The position numbers were made by a program, and so were the translations under genes. The notes beneath the pieces were generated by a model, which ran no database searches, had not been told where the DNA came from, and was given only the letters and a program-made list of their open reading frames with translations. Below are positions 33,898-41,314 of a stretch of 41,314 nt of DNA, piece by piece. Position 1 is the stretch's first letter; each line of letters starts with the position of its first letter. Source of the stretch: Ignavibacteria bacterium (GTDB taxonomy: Bacteria > Bacteroidota > Ignavibacteria > Ignavibacteriales > Ignavibacteriaceae); the NCBI GenBank assembly GCA_021286645.1, contig JAJTBZ010000018.1, positions 1-41,314 on the forward strand. Reading direction: 5' to 3'.

Positions 33898-33978
33898 GTA
33901 AAGTGGTATATTCAGGTAAGCAGCAAATAATATCCGTATCAGCGGCTCTAATTATTCACTTAAATTAAAGGAAAATTC

Positions 33979-34791
33979 ATGAGTACAGGAAAAATCTATC
34001 GTTCCGGTTTGTTTGTAGTTTCGTTATTGCTGATGCTTTCGGGGTATTTGCACGCGCAAACTTTCGGTACAATTTTTACCAGCGATGAAGCTTACGTAAA
34101 GTTCGGGCCAGTGCTGGATTCTGTGGTGATTTCTACCGACGTGGTGAATGCTTTAATGAAGCAGACTACCGGGGTAATGATGTTTAATATCGAAAATGGT
34201 AAACTTACCATATTAGGGGCAAATCGTGTGGTACTGTATCCCAAAGAGGCTGTTGTGCCCGATAGTGTTGTCTTTCATTCGTACAGCATTAGCCAGATTG
34301 TAGAGTTGGAAAAGAAAGGCGAGGCGAAAAACCTGCAGGTGGAAGCCAGAAAGTCTGTTCTTTCAATAAGCAATGGTACATTCGTTATGGAAATCGGTGC
34401 GCCTTGCCCGCCTTACTGTTATGAAACCTTAGGAACGCTGTTTACTGCCGAGAAAGCGAACGAGTTGTATGGAAAGGTTCTGACTTCTGTATCGATGAAG
34501 ACTGATGAACTGACCGCGCTGCTTGATAAAGCAGGAAGTGTGATAATGTTTAATATTGAAAAAGGCAAAGTGCAGGTATTGGGAAGTAACCGGGTTGTTT
34601 TAGTGCCCGCAGGTGCAGATATTCCGGCCAGTACAGTATTTACCGTATATAGCTCCGGTCAGGTTAAATTATTACTCACTCAGGGCGGAGCTGCGGAAAC
34701 CTTTATAGAGCAGCGGCAGAACGTATTAACCATTACGAATGGCGCTACTACTATGGAAATTGGCGCACCCTGTCCACCATATTGCTATTAA
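33979..34791 (+). CDS. secreted protein of two tandem ~120-residue modules ending CPPYCY
   Basis: A 270-residue exported protein: signal peptide 1-27 (ending HAQ), then module 1 (about 28-148) and module 2 (about 149-270). The modules align over their whole length: T-[FL]-G-T-[IL]-F-T, [GS]-V-[MI]-M-F-N-I-E-[NK]-G-K, [VL]-L-G-[AS]-N-R-V-V-L, [VS]-x-S-Y-S..., and both end in M-E-I-G-A-P-C-P-P-Y-C-Y. The two Cys per module (C-P-P-Y-C) may bind metal or form a disulfide. A single gene made of two copies of the same domain is a clear internal duplication. No known family recognised. Ribosome site AAAGGAAA precedes the ATG. Confidence 0.85.
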   Translation: MSTGKIYRSGLFVVSLLLMLSGYLHAQTFGTIFTSDEAYVKFGPVLDSVVISTDVVNALMKQTTGVMMFNIENGKLTILGANRVVLYPKEAVVPDSVVFHSYSISQIVELEKKGEAKNLQVEARKSVLSISNGTFVMEIGAPCPPYCYETLGTLFTAEKANELYGKVLTSVSMKTDELTALLDKAGSVIMFNIEKGKVQVLGSNRVVLVPAGADIPASTVFTVYSSGQVKLLLTQGGAAETFIEQRQNVLTITNGATTMEIGAPCPPYCY

Positions 34792-34813
34792 TACTGTTAA
34801 CTTCAATTCGAAG

Positions 34814-34844
34814 TATAAGGCCTTGTAAGTAACAGGGCCTTATA
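34814..34844 (+). terminator. terminator after the CPPYCY-repeat gene
   Basis: TATAAGGCC (34814-34822) pairs with GGCCTTATA (34836-34844) across a 13-base loop, 22 bases after the stop. The following TTAGAAAAATAA is not a clean U-tract. The rest of 34845-35026 shows only AT-rich sequence suitable for a promoter. Confidence 0.55.
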
Positions 34845-35026
34845 TTAGAAAAATAATTGCTGCATACCCCAAAAGTTGATTATAATACTGCATCGTTCTA
34901 TTGCGTAACCAGTGGAATTCAGTTAATATTATATATTGGAATTTTTTACTGTCTGTTGAGCCGTTCGAACCAATGTGGCAGCGGCACGATTTTTTTTATG
35001 CACTTTAATAAGCAATAGTTTGGGTT

Positions 35027-35641
35027 ATGCTCTATCATCATGTAGATATCTTTATTATTTTGGCTTTAGGGGTAACTTTCTTATGGATGCTTACACCTTT
35101 CAGGCAGGTAAAAACAGGGTATTTTTATTTCTTTCTGTGCCTGTCGCTTATGGAGGTAACCACACATATTGCAAAGCTTGCATTTCATTACTCCGGTAAT
35201 GTCTGGTATATGTTCTTCAATTATTTGATTCTGGCGACACTGCAACCCGAGTTGTTAATGAAGAAGCAATACCGCTACTGGTACATACTGGGCGGGGTAA
35301 TTTTGCTTGCTCTCAATTTTTATATTCTTGCCTTTAAAGAACAATTGCTTATTATAGCATTATTGCAGGTAATAATCTCGCTTATTATCTTCACCAGATT
35401 TATTAAACAGCTTACACTTACCGGTAACCTCTCGGTATTTTTGCTTATTCTAATTGCAAGCGGACTTATGGATGCCCTGAAGTTATTTAATTTACTGCTC
35501 GGCACACCGCTGGGGCTATACTACTTTTATATAAATCAGATAAGTTCGTTAATTGCCGGAATTATTTTCTGCATGTTTACGGATTCGCATAAGTGGCTCA
35601 ATTTTAAGATACATCAGCATCCGCCGCAAATACAGGCATAA
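35027..35641 (+). CDS. multi-pass membrane protein upstream of a two-component system
   Basis: A 204-residue integral membrane protein with about seven hydrophobic segments (IFIILALGVTFLWML, YFYFFLCLSLMEVTTHIA, YWYILGGVILLALNFYILA, LLIIALLQVIISLIIFTRF, VFLLILIASGLMDALKLF, FYINQISSLIAGIIFCMF). The helical arrangement resembles 7TM sensory modules, and only 4 bases separate it from the histidine kinase gene, so it may supply an extra sensing or membrane-anchoring part to that kinase. No family recognised; ATG at 35027 has no clear ribosome site. Confidence 0.7.
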   Translation: MLYHHVDIFIILALGVTFLWMLTPFRQVKTGYFYFFLCLSLMEVTTHIAKLAFHYSGNVWYMFFNYLILATLQPELLMKKQYRYWYILGGVILLALNFYILAFKEQLLIIALLQVIISLIIFTRFIKQLTLTGNLSVFLLILIASGLMDALKLFNLLLGTPLGLYYFYINQISSLIAGIIFCMFTDSHKWLNFKIHQHPPQIQA

Positions 35642-35645
35642 TAAC

Positions 35646-36863
35646 ATGGTTTTACATTGCATATCGTTCGTTATTGCCGCGTTTCAAATTTCGCAACAGG
35701 AGGAATTCCGTTTCTGGCGTTGGGATAACCCTGTTATTTTTACCGTATTATTTGTTTCGTTTTTGGCAATTCTGGTGTATTATATATCGATGAAGGTTGT
35801 AGTGCCCGAGCGCTTAAAAATGCAGGAAGAGCTATATAAGAAGAAGCTGGAAAATATGCGGATGATGTCGTTGTTTGCCGAGAAGGATCCCAACCCGCTA
35901 CTCCGTATAGATAAACAGGGTAATATTTCGTATTGCAACGATGCGGCAATTGAGATTTTTTCCGATAACCAGTTGATCGGCCGCCCTTTTGCCGAAATAA
36001 TTATTGAGGGAACCAGCGAACGTATTGGAAAACTGATTGAACAGGACGAGTCCTTTGCCCGGGAACTTGCTTTGCGTGGTAAATACTTTTGGTTGAATGT
36101 TATTGGATTTAAGGAATTAGGGTTCGCTCAGAGTTATTTTTCGGATATCACGGACCAGAAAAACTTGAATATCCGTCTGGCAAATACCAACACGCAACTG
36201 CGTGAACTTTCCAATTATCTGAATATAGCGGGAGAAAGCGAACGAAAAAAGATCGCGAAAGAATTGCATGATGGTGTTGGCATGTCACTTTCGCTTATTA
36301 AATTGAAACTGAATGCTATAGGTGAAGTTTTAAAAGATAACCAACTGGCCACCGCTGCTTTTGGTGAAATTGCCGCATTTACCGATAGTGTATCCGCTGG
36401 TATAAAAGAGATTATGGCGGGCCTGCATCCACGCATACTTGAAGATTTTGGACTCGATGCCTCCTTTCGGATTTACGTAGAAAAGGTTACCGAGAAAACA
36501 GGTCTGTCGGGGAAATACCATACAAACAGGTTCGCGGACCGCTTCCCCCCGCAGTTTGAAATTACCGTGTACCGACTCGTACAGGAATTAATTAATAATA
36601 TTGTGAAACACGCCAGGGCAAGTTGGTTTAGTGTAACTGTTAGTTACATAGATGGCGTGCTGCAAATTACTGTGGATGATGATGGCGTAGGTTTCGATGA
36701 GGCAAAAATTCGCGAAACAAAAAAGGGGATGGGCTTGCGCAATTTACGCGAGCGGGTTACGGGTTTTAATGGCGAAATAGAAATTGACTCTTCTCCCGAA
36801 GAAGGCACGCATGTTACTATAGAATTCCTGAAGGAGCATATAGATGCCGGACAGAATAGTTAA
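35646..36863 (+). CDS. NarX/DegS-like sensor histidine kinase with PAS domain
   Basis: A 405-residue kinase. Start at ATG 35646 (MVLHCISFVIAAF) removes a long frame that would overlap the upstream gene. Order: TM segment (about 30-50, VIFTVLFVSFLAILVYYISM), coiled coil, PAS domain (about 72-170), HisKA_3 dimerisation domain with His208 in KKIAKELHDGVGMSLS, and HATPase_c with ELINNIVKHA, DDDGVGFDE and KKGMGLRNLRERV (about 310-400). This class pairs with NarL/FixJ regulators, and such a regulator follows with a 20-base overlap, so the two are a cognate pair. Confidence 0.94.
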   Translation: MVLHCISFVIAAFQISQQEEFRFWRWDNPVIFTVLFVSFLAILVYYISMKVVVPERLKMQEELYKKKLENMRMMSLFAEKDPNPLLRIDKQGNISYCNDAAIEIFSDNQLIGRPFAEIIIEGTSERIGKLIEQDESFARELALRGKYFWLNVIGFKELGFAQSYFSDITDQKNLNIRLANTNTQLRELSNYLNIAGESERKKIAKELHDGVGMSLSLIKLKLNAIGEVLKDNQLATAAFGEIAAFTDSVSAGIKEIMAGLHPRILEDFGLDASFRIYVEKVTEKTGLSGKYHTNRFADRFPPQFEITVYRLVQELINNIVKHARASWFSVTVSYIDGVLQITVDDDGVGFDEAKIRETKKGMGLRNLRERVTGFNGEIEIDSSPEEGTHVTIEFLKEHIDAGQNS

Positions 36864-37524
36864 TGTTGTAATTGTTGACGACCACCGCCTGCTTCGTGAA
36901 GGGCTTAAATCACTATTATCCGAAGTTACCGGAATTACCGTTATTGGCGAGGCCCCCGATGGCGAACAGGGGCTTGAGGTGATCTCATCGTTACAGCCCG
37001 ATGTGGTGCTGATGGATATTTCGCTGCCCGGTATTTTTGGGTATGAAGTTGTAAGCCGGATAAAAGCAGAGTCCCCGGCAGTTAAGTTCCTGATGATTAC
37101 CAATTTTGATAATGATATGTATTTTTATAAATGCGTTCATGCCGGAGCCGGCGGAGTTATTCATAAAAACCCGACCCGGGATGAATTGAAAAATGCAATT
37201 TTGCAGGTATTTGAAGGCACTGACCTGTTTTATAATAACAAATCACCGAAGGAAATTGAAACGGTATTACGCAGGTACGATCAGGAACCCGCGTATGCTA
37301 TTAATGTAGAGGAAGTACGCCTTACTCCACGGGAAAAAGAAATTTTGAAGCGCGTACTTATGGGTAGATCGTATAAGGAAATAGCGGCTGAATTATTTAT
37401 CAGTGTAAAAACAGTTGAAAACCATCGCAGGGTATTACTGACGAAGTTCAACGCGAAATCCGCTTATGAACTCATGTCTATATTTACCGTGAATGAAAAG
37501 CTGCGCCGAAAAGTATATGAGTAA
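36844..37524 (+). CDS. NarL/FixJ family response regulator
   Basis: A 226-residue regulator. Receiver domain (about 5-120): acidic pair in VVIVDDHRLLREGL, phospho-acceptor Asp58 in VVLMDISLPG, and a Thr/Lys pair in LMITNFDN and VIHKNPT. The C-terminal LuxR-type helix-turn-helix (about 160-215) has LTPREKEILKRVLMGRSYKE and IAAELFISVKTVENHRRVLL. Overlaps the kinase gene by 20 bases. Target genes are unknown; no obvious binding repeats nearby. Terminator at 37546-37578. Confidence 0.95.
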   Translation: MPDRIVNVVIVDDHRLLREGLKSLLSEVTGITVIGEAPDGEQGLEVISSLQPDVVLMDISLPGIFGYEVVSRIKAESPAVKFLMITNFDNDMYFYKCVHAGAGGVIHKNPTRDELKNAILQVFEGTDLFYNNKSPKEIETVLRRYDQEPAYAINVEEVRLTPREKEILKRVLMGRSYKEIAAELFISVKTVENHRRVLLTKFNAKSAYELMSIFTVNEKLRRKVYE

Positions 37525-37545
37525 ATACCGGTATTGAGTAAAAAA

Positions 37546-37578
37546 AATGGCTGTCGGGTTTACCACCGGACAGCCATT
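37546..37578. terminator. bidirectional terminator between convergent genes
   Basis: AATGGCTGTC (37546-37555) pairs with GACAGCCATT (37569-37578), a 10-base perfect stem, with an A-run on the left (a T-run for the leftward gene) and TGTTTT on the right. It separates the response regulator from the convergent BI-1 family gene. Confidence 0.85.
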
Positions 37579-37598
37579 CGTGTTTTAAATTTATGAGT

Positions 37599-38306
37599 TT
37601 AGCGGCGATCGCCGAGTAACCTAAGGAGGAAGAGGAAGAGGTTAATGAAATCCAGATATAACTGTAGTGCCCCGAAAATAGAACCTTTTACTGCAGCCTC
37701 ATTACCTTCGGTCATTACGTAAGCCATTGCTTTCAGTTTCTGGGTGTCATAGGCGGTTAAACCGGTAAATACAATTACGCCAATAAATGAAATAATCCAT
37801 GATAAACCGGAACTTGCCAGAAAGATATTTACAAAAGAAGCAATCACTATACCGATCAGACCCATCATCATAAAAGAACCCATGCCATTCAGATCGCGCT
37901 TTGTAGTATACCCGAACACTGCCATAACAGCAAACATACCAGCGGCGGTAATAAATGTACTGGCAATTGATGAAGCGGTATATACTAAAAATATTACTGA
38001 TAAGGTAAGACCATTGAGCACGGCATAAATAATAAATGAAGCGGCAGCCGCGCTGCTGCTCATCCGGTTTATGCGTGCAGATAAAAATACTACCACGCCC
38101 AATTCAGCTACAAGCAACAATAAAAATGTAATCCTGGTCCCTATAACCGCTTCCAGAATTGCAGAATTTGAAACAGTAATAATTGATACCAGTGCCGTTA
38201 ATAATAAACCTAAACCCATCCAACCATATACTTTTGCAAGAAAAGCTCTCTGGATGCGCGCGATATCCTTGTCTATAGTAGCGTACTCTACTGTGTAATT
38301 TTCCAT
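37599..38306 (-). CDS. Bax inhibitor-1/YccA family membrane protein
   Basis: A 235-residue seven-helix membrane protein of the BI-1/YccA (TMBIM) family. Features: N-terminal soluble part (AFLAKVYGWMGLGLLLTALV), consecutive hydrophobic helices, SFIGVIVFTGLTAYDTQKLK with the typical Asp-rich 'T-A-Y-D-T-Q' motif linked to a conserved Asp pair, and a final ALQLYLDFINLFLFLLRLLG. Bacterial members modulate FtsH or leak Ca2+; no substrate can be set here. Excellent ribosome site (ACGAGGAG). Convergent with the response regulator. Confidence 0.95.
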   Translation of the reverse strand: MENYTVEYATIDKDIARIQRAFLAKVYGWMGLGLLLTALVSIITVSNSAILEAVIGTRITFLLLLVAELGVVVFLSARINRMSSSAAAASFIIYAVLNGLTLSVIFLVYTASSIASTFITAAGMFAVMAVFGYTTKRDLNGMGSFMMMGLIGIVIASFVNIFLASSGLSWIISFIGVIVFTGLTAYDTQKLKAMAYVMTEGNEAAVKGSIFGALQLYLDFINLFLFLLRLLGDRR

Positions 38307-38360
38307 AATATGCTCCTCGTAATTTGTTTTATTAGACGCAAATATAATGAAAAAGTTGCG

Positions 38361-40838
38361 TTATCGTATATTAGTAAATGAGCGGAAGTTGTAACCCCGT
38401 TCTTTTAATGTTGTTAGTAACTGATCGAGAGAATTACAGAACAGATCAGTCCGCTCCGGGTGCGTGCCAATGTGCATTAACAGCAGTGCCCCGTTGAGCG
38501 CGCCGGGCTTTTGCGCTTCCTTGCGTAATACCGCATCGAGTATTGCTTCACTCGTTTTGTATGATTTCATCGAGGGTATCGTATAATCTGCATTAGTAAA
38601 CCAGCCGGGGGTTATATTTACCAGTTGCAGCCCTGCCATGCCTGTCCACCTGCCGATAGTACCATTATGCCATTCATACGCGGGCAGGAAATACGGTGAT
38701 GTAATTTTGTTTAACCCGAATGGTGCCATGGCCCGGTAGTTATTGGCTATATCGGCGAAGAACGAATCGCGTGAAACGAGCAGGGAATCGCGTTTGTTCC
38801 AATCGGCATACAAAATATGCTGCCCGGAGTGCCCGCCAAGATAGTGACCTGCCGCCAGCAACTGCCTGATTGTACCTTCGTGCGCGGGGTTGCGGTAAAA
38901 ATCACCGGTTAGAAAGAAGGAGGCGGTAATTGAGTGCTTTGCCAATACACGGGTAATTGTTTCAGCGGCGTTATCGAATTCATGCCCGGTAAAACAGAGA
39001 TAAATTGTTTGTTGTGTAGAATCCATGCGGGTAAGGGCTCCGGATTCAAACGTACATTTTTCTAAGGCACGGGTAACCCTGCTCTCGGCCTCAATGGCCG
39101 AAAATATATACGTTAGTCCGGCAGTGCCATCCATTGTTGGTTCGTTGGTGGAGTAATCGCCAAAGTCATTATGGTAAACTGCCAAATCTGACTGGAAGTT
39201 CTTACCCTCATCGGGGTGGTGTAGCTGAATACCGAGTAATTTTTGGTAGATTGAATTATACACGGGGCCGTCAACCAGTCCGCCATCCAGGGCGTAGTGG
39301 TTAAGCACGTGCAATGATGAATGCGGGTCGGTAGGTGTGGGCATATCTACCGGCAGGTTGCATATCATGCTGGTGCCCCATGGATTGCAGCCCAGCAGCC
39401 AGTCGCGAGCGGCGAATTCAATTTCAATGAAAGCAGAATCACCAGTCATAATGCGGTACAGGCGAGAGAGAGTTGCTTCGGCAGAGGTAAGGTTATTTGA
39501 GCACCAAATAAATGGTACGCCGTTACGAAAAGGATTATGCGAAGCCCGGCGCGAAAGTTTCTGTAACGCGCTTTTTATGAAAAGCAGCATTGAATCACGT
39601 TCCGGCCCGTTGGAATTGGCCGCGAGGTAGTAATGCCCCAGATTAATAAACGGGTAATACTGGTAATGCCTTGCTGTATCGGCCCCCATCCAGGGAGAAA
39701 CGGGTTCCCGGAGCGCGTAGTTGTACGCTTCATTACGGGCAGTGGTATCCGCTGTTAGTTTGTACATCTGTACGGCCGCGAGTTCCATATCATCAACCCA
39801 GTTTTCCTCTTCATAAAAATAGGGTGAAACGCACGGTGCGGTTTGGCAATAACCGGGATGTAATTTGCTATATGCATACGCGGCTCGCGCCTTCTCCCGT
39901 AAAGTATCGGCATAACCGGGGCAAAAGGGAGCCAGTACCTGAGCCCCGAGAGAAAATGATGATGCAAACTTAGCCACGATAGAGGCAGAACCTGTTGTTC
40001 TGTTCTGATACTTTAGTAATCCTTGCGGCTGATCGGTAACGCGGTACACGGGGCGACCCGGAAAGGGGCCATAAGTTACCGTATCTTTATTCGGAAGCCT
40101 GAATCCCCGGTGGTCGCGATCATCGGCAATTTGATGATAATACTCGCCTTCGTTCGGGTTAAGGCGCAGCAGCCAGTTTAAACCCCACTTCGCCTCATCC
40201 AGAATATCCGGAATGCCATTTGAACCGGGCAGCCCGGCAGCAGTGTAAAAATCGCCAAAAGCCGAAGGGTTTTGCTGGTAAGCAAAAAGCATATGGAAAA
40301 TGGCAGTGGCAGAGGTGGTTGCATATTGCAAATAGTCTGTCGCGTCGTGCCAACCGCCCCGCGCATCGATATGCTGCCCGACGCGGGTTGAATCGTATAT
40401 TATAAACCCGTCCTTGGTGTGGCAAGAATCCTTAAGGAAAGGATTATAGCCGCAGCGTTGCTGCCGCATATAGCGAAGCAGGAAATCGGCAGTGCCATTA
40501 TAAAGGTCATAACCGATTGCAAATACGGGGGAAGAGACATTCCCCGCGGTAATGCGGTACCTGCCGGGCCGGGTAAGCGAACTGAAATTAATTCGAATTG
40601 CCTCGGGAAAGGAAGCGAAACTGCCACAGGATGTGCAGTGGATAGTTACCGGTTCGGCAAGGCCGGTTTCATCGTCTATTATTGTAATTTTATCATTCCC
40701 GTGACCGGTTTCGGCCAAATAAACTGCTGTTTTATAGTCTCGTGGCAGGTAACCCATAAGGTTAACCCGTATTGCGCCGGGAGCCGCGTATATACCATAG
40801 GCGCAGAACAGCGTGAAGAATAGTATGTATTTTTTCAT
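38361..40838 (-). CDS. GH9 glycoside hydrolase fused to a polysaccharide-deacetylase-like domain
   Basis: An 825-residue secreted protein (signal peptide MKKYILFFTLFCAYGIYAA). Order: CelD N-terminal Ig-like domain (about 22-108), GH9 (alpha/alpha)6 catalytic domain (about 112-590) and a C-terminal NodB/CE4-like domain (about 610-825). GH9 motifs: catalytic Asp pair in GGWHDATDYLQY (Asp165, Asp168) and the proton-donor Glu region STNEPTMDGTAGL. GH9 enzymes are mainly beta-1,4-glucanases. The CE4-like part has the H-x3-H motif (GGHSGQHILYADW), but motif 1 reads FTGHEFDN rather than TFDDG, so it may be a catalytically altered deacetylase domain. Such GH9-CE4 fusions are known in Bacteroidota as I recall. 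No sorting domain. Confidence 0.9.
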   Translation of the reverse strand: MKKYILFFTLFCAYGIYAAPGAIRVNLMGYLPRDYKTAVYLAETGHGNDKITIIDDETGLAEPVTIHCTSCGSFASFPEAIRINFSSLTRPGRYRITAGNVSSPVFAIGYDLYNGTADFLLRYMRQQRCGYNPFLKDSCHTKDGFIIYDSTRVGQHIDARGGWHDATDYLQYATTSATAIFHMLFAYQQNPSAFGDFYTAAGLPGSNGIPDILDEAKWGLNWLLRLNPNEGEYYHQIADDRDHRGFRLPNKDTVTYGPFPGRPVYRVTDQPQGLLKYQNRTTGSASIVAKFASSFSLGAQVLAPFCPGYADTLREKARAAYAYSKLHPGYCQTAPCVSPYFYEEENWVDDMELAAVQMYKLTADTTARNEAYNYALREPVSPWMGADTARHYQYYPFINLGHYYLAANSNGPERDSMLLFIKSALQKLSRRASHNPFRNGVPFIWCSNNLTSAEATLSRLYRIMTGDSAFIEIEFAARDWLLGCNPWGTSMICNLPVDMPTPTDPHSSLHVLNHYALDGGLVDGPVYNSIYQKLLGIQLHHPDEGKNFQSDLAVYHNDFGDYSTNEPTMDGTAGLTYIFSAIEAESRVTRALEKCTFESGALTRMDSTQQTIYLCFTGHEFDNAAETITRVLAKHSITASFFLTGDFYRNPAHEGTIRQLLAAGHYLGGHSGQHILYADWNKRDSLLVSRDSFFADIANNYRAMAPFGLNKITSPYFLPAYEWHNGTIGRWTGMAGLQLVNITPGWFTNADYTIPSMKSYKTSEAILDAVLRKEAQKPGALNGALLLMHIGTHPERTDLFCNSLDQLLTTLKERGYNFRSFTNIR

Positions 40839-41037
40839 GTTTGCGTAATAACTGTGTGAGTTTTCATTGCAAAACTACGGAATGCCGGCTTCCCGATTGT
40901 ACGAATAAAACAGGGTAAAGATTTTTCTCTAAAATATTTTGAACAAAAATGAACTTTCGGTAAAACGGGGGTGTTAGTATGGTATTAACTAAAATATTTC
41001 GATATAAAACTAATTTTAACTTTAATCAGGAGTAAAT

Positions 41038-41314
41038 ATGAAACGTGTACAATTAGCAGTTGCAGTATTGGCATTATTGCCGGCTTTATTATTCGGGCAG
41101 ACGAAATGGAAATTTGATCAGGCACATTCCGGTATCGGGTTCAGTGTTTCGCACATGGTTATTTCCGAAGTAACCGGAAATTTCCGTTCATTCGATGGCA
41201 ACGTCGCTTCGGCCAAAGATAATGATTTCAGCGATGCGAAGGTAGATTTTGTGGTAAAGGTTGGCAGTGTGAATACCGATAACGAAAAACGCGATCAACA
41301 CTTGAAATCAGAGG
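41038..41314 (+). CDS. YceI family protein, 5' part only (gene runs off the window)
   Basis: The first 92 codons of a YceI-family protein. Signal peptide MKRVQLAVAVLALLPALLFG(Q); mature start TKWKFDQAHSGIGFSVSHMV is the conserved YceI opening (W-x-x-D-x-x-H-S), followed by EVTGNFRSFDGNV and VNTDNEKRDQHLKS. Members are lipocalin-like proteins binding isoprenoid or quinone-type lipids in the periplasm. AGGAG lies 5 bases ahead of the ATG. The gene continues beyond 41314. Confidence 0.93.
   Translation, partial: MKRVQLAVAVLALLPALLFGQTKWKFDQAHSGIGFSVSHMVISEVTGNFRSFDGNVASAKDNDFSDAKVDFVVKVGSVNTDNEKRDQHLKSE

Noticed and set aside
1-41314. tRNA, rRNA, CRISPR array or intact insertion sequence
   Set aside because: Intergenic stretches were read for tRNA-like arms, regularly spaced repeats, and transposase signatures; none was convincing.

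Overview
The window looks like chromosome from a member of the Bacteroidota/Chlorobiota/Ignavibacteriota (FCB) group, with Ignavibacteria-like lineages the best guess. Two secreted proteins (1329-4745 and 5506-6879) end in the YPNPFNP / FPNPFNP type C-terminal sorting domain used by type IX (Por) secretion in that group. Lipoproteins, TolC/RND efflux, porins and other outer-membrane barrels show a Gram-negative envelope. No tRNA, rRNA, CRISPR array, intact transposase, integrase or phage gene was found.

Layout. 1-2640 is AT-rich and holds a surface lipoprotein gene and the 5' half of a large T9SS-exported protein; composition changes abruptly inside that gene near 2640. 4746-5505 is a gene-poor, repeat-rich spacer with a diverged direct repeat, small covarying palindromes and a possible 25-residue gene. 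5506-11057 is mixed: secreted GH3 hexosaminidase, DinB-like protein, YitT-type membrane protein, integral membrane protein, methyltransferase and class V aminotransferase. 11204-17665 is a complete tripartite RND efflux operon (TetR regulator, TolC-like channel, membrane fusion protein, AcrB-type pump), preceded by two operator-like inverted repeats with an intrinsic terminator between them. 18211-22149 is a six-gene envelope operon: small beta-barrel, secreted protein, LpoB-like lipoprotein, TPR lipoprotein, Cys-rich repeat lipoprotein and YcfL-like lipoprotein. 22248-24224 is a divergent pair, a papain/C39-like cysteine peptidase and a D-Ala-D-Ala-ligase-like ATP-grasp enzyme. 24610-27344 holds a porin and a NupC-type nucleoside transporter. 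27579-31151 is a giant periplasmic-propeller histidine kinase, convergent with ruvC-ruvA. 32422-34791 holds small orphan genes, including a secreted protein made of two copies of a roughly 120-residue module ending in CPPYCY. 35027-37524 is a membrane protein, NarX-like kinase and NarL-like regulator operon. The window closes with a Bax-inhibitor-1 family protein, a GH9 plus polysaccharide-deacetylase-like fusion, and the start of a YceI-family gene.

How they fit. Most of the window concerns the cell envelope: export to the surface, glycan hydrolysis (GH3, GH9), peptidoglycan-synthase regulation (LpoB/YcfL-like), drug or lipid efflux and nutrient uptake (porin, CNT), with two signalling systems. 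Candidates for undescribed biology are the LpoB-TPR-Cys-repeat-YcfL lipoprotein operon, the ATP-grasp/C39-like peptidase pair, the duplicated CPPYCY protein, the repeat spacer at 4760-5335, and the operator/terminator architecture ahead of the efflux operon. All family assignments come from reading motifs by eye; no database search was run.
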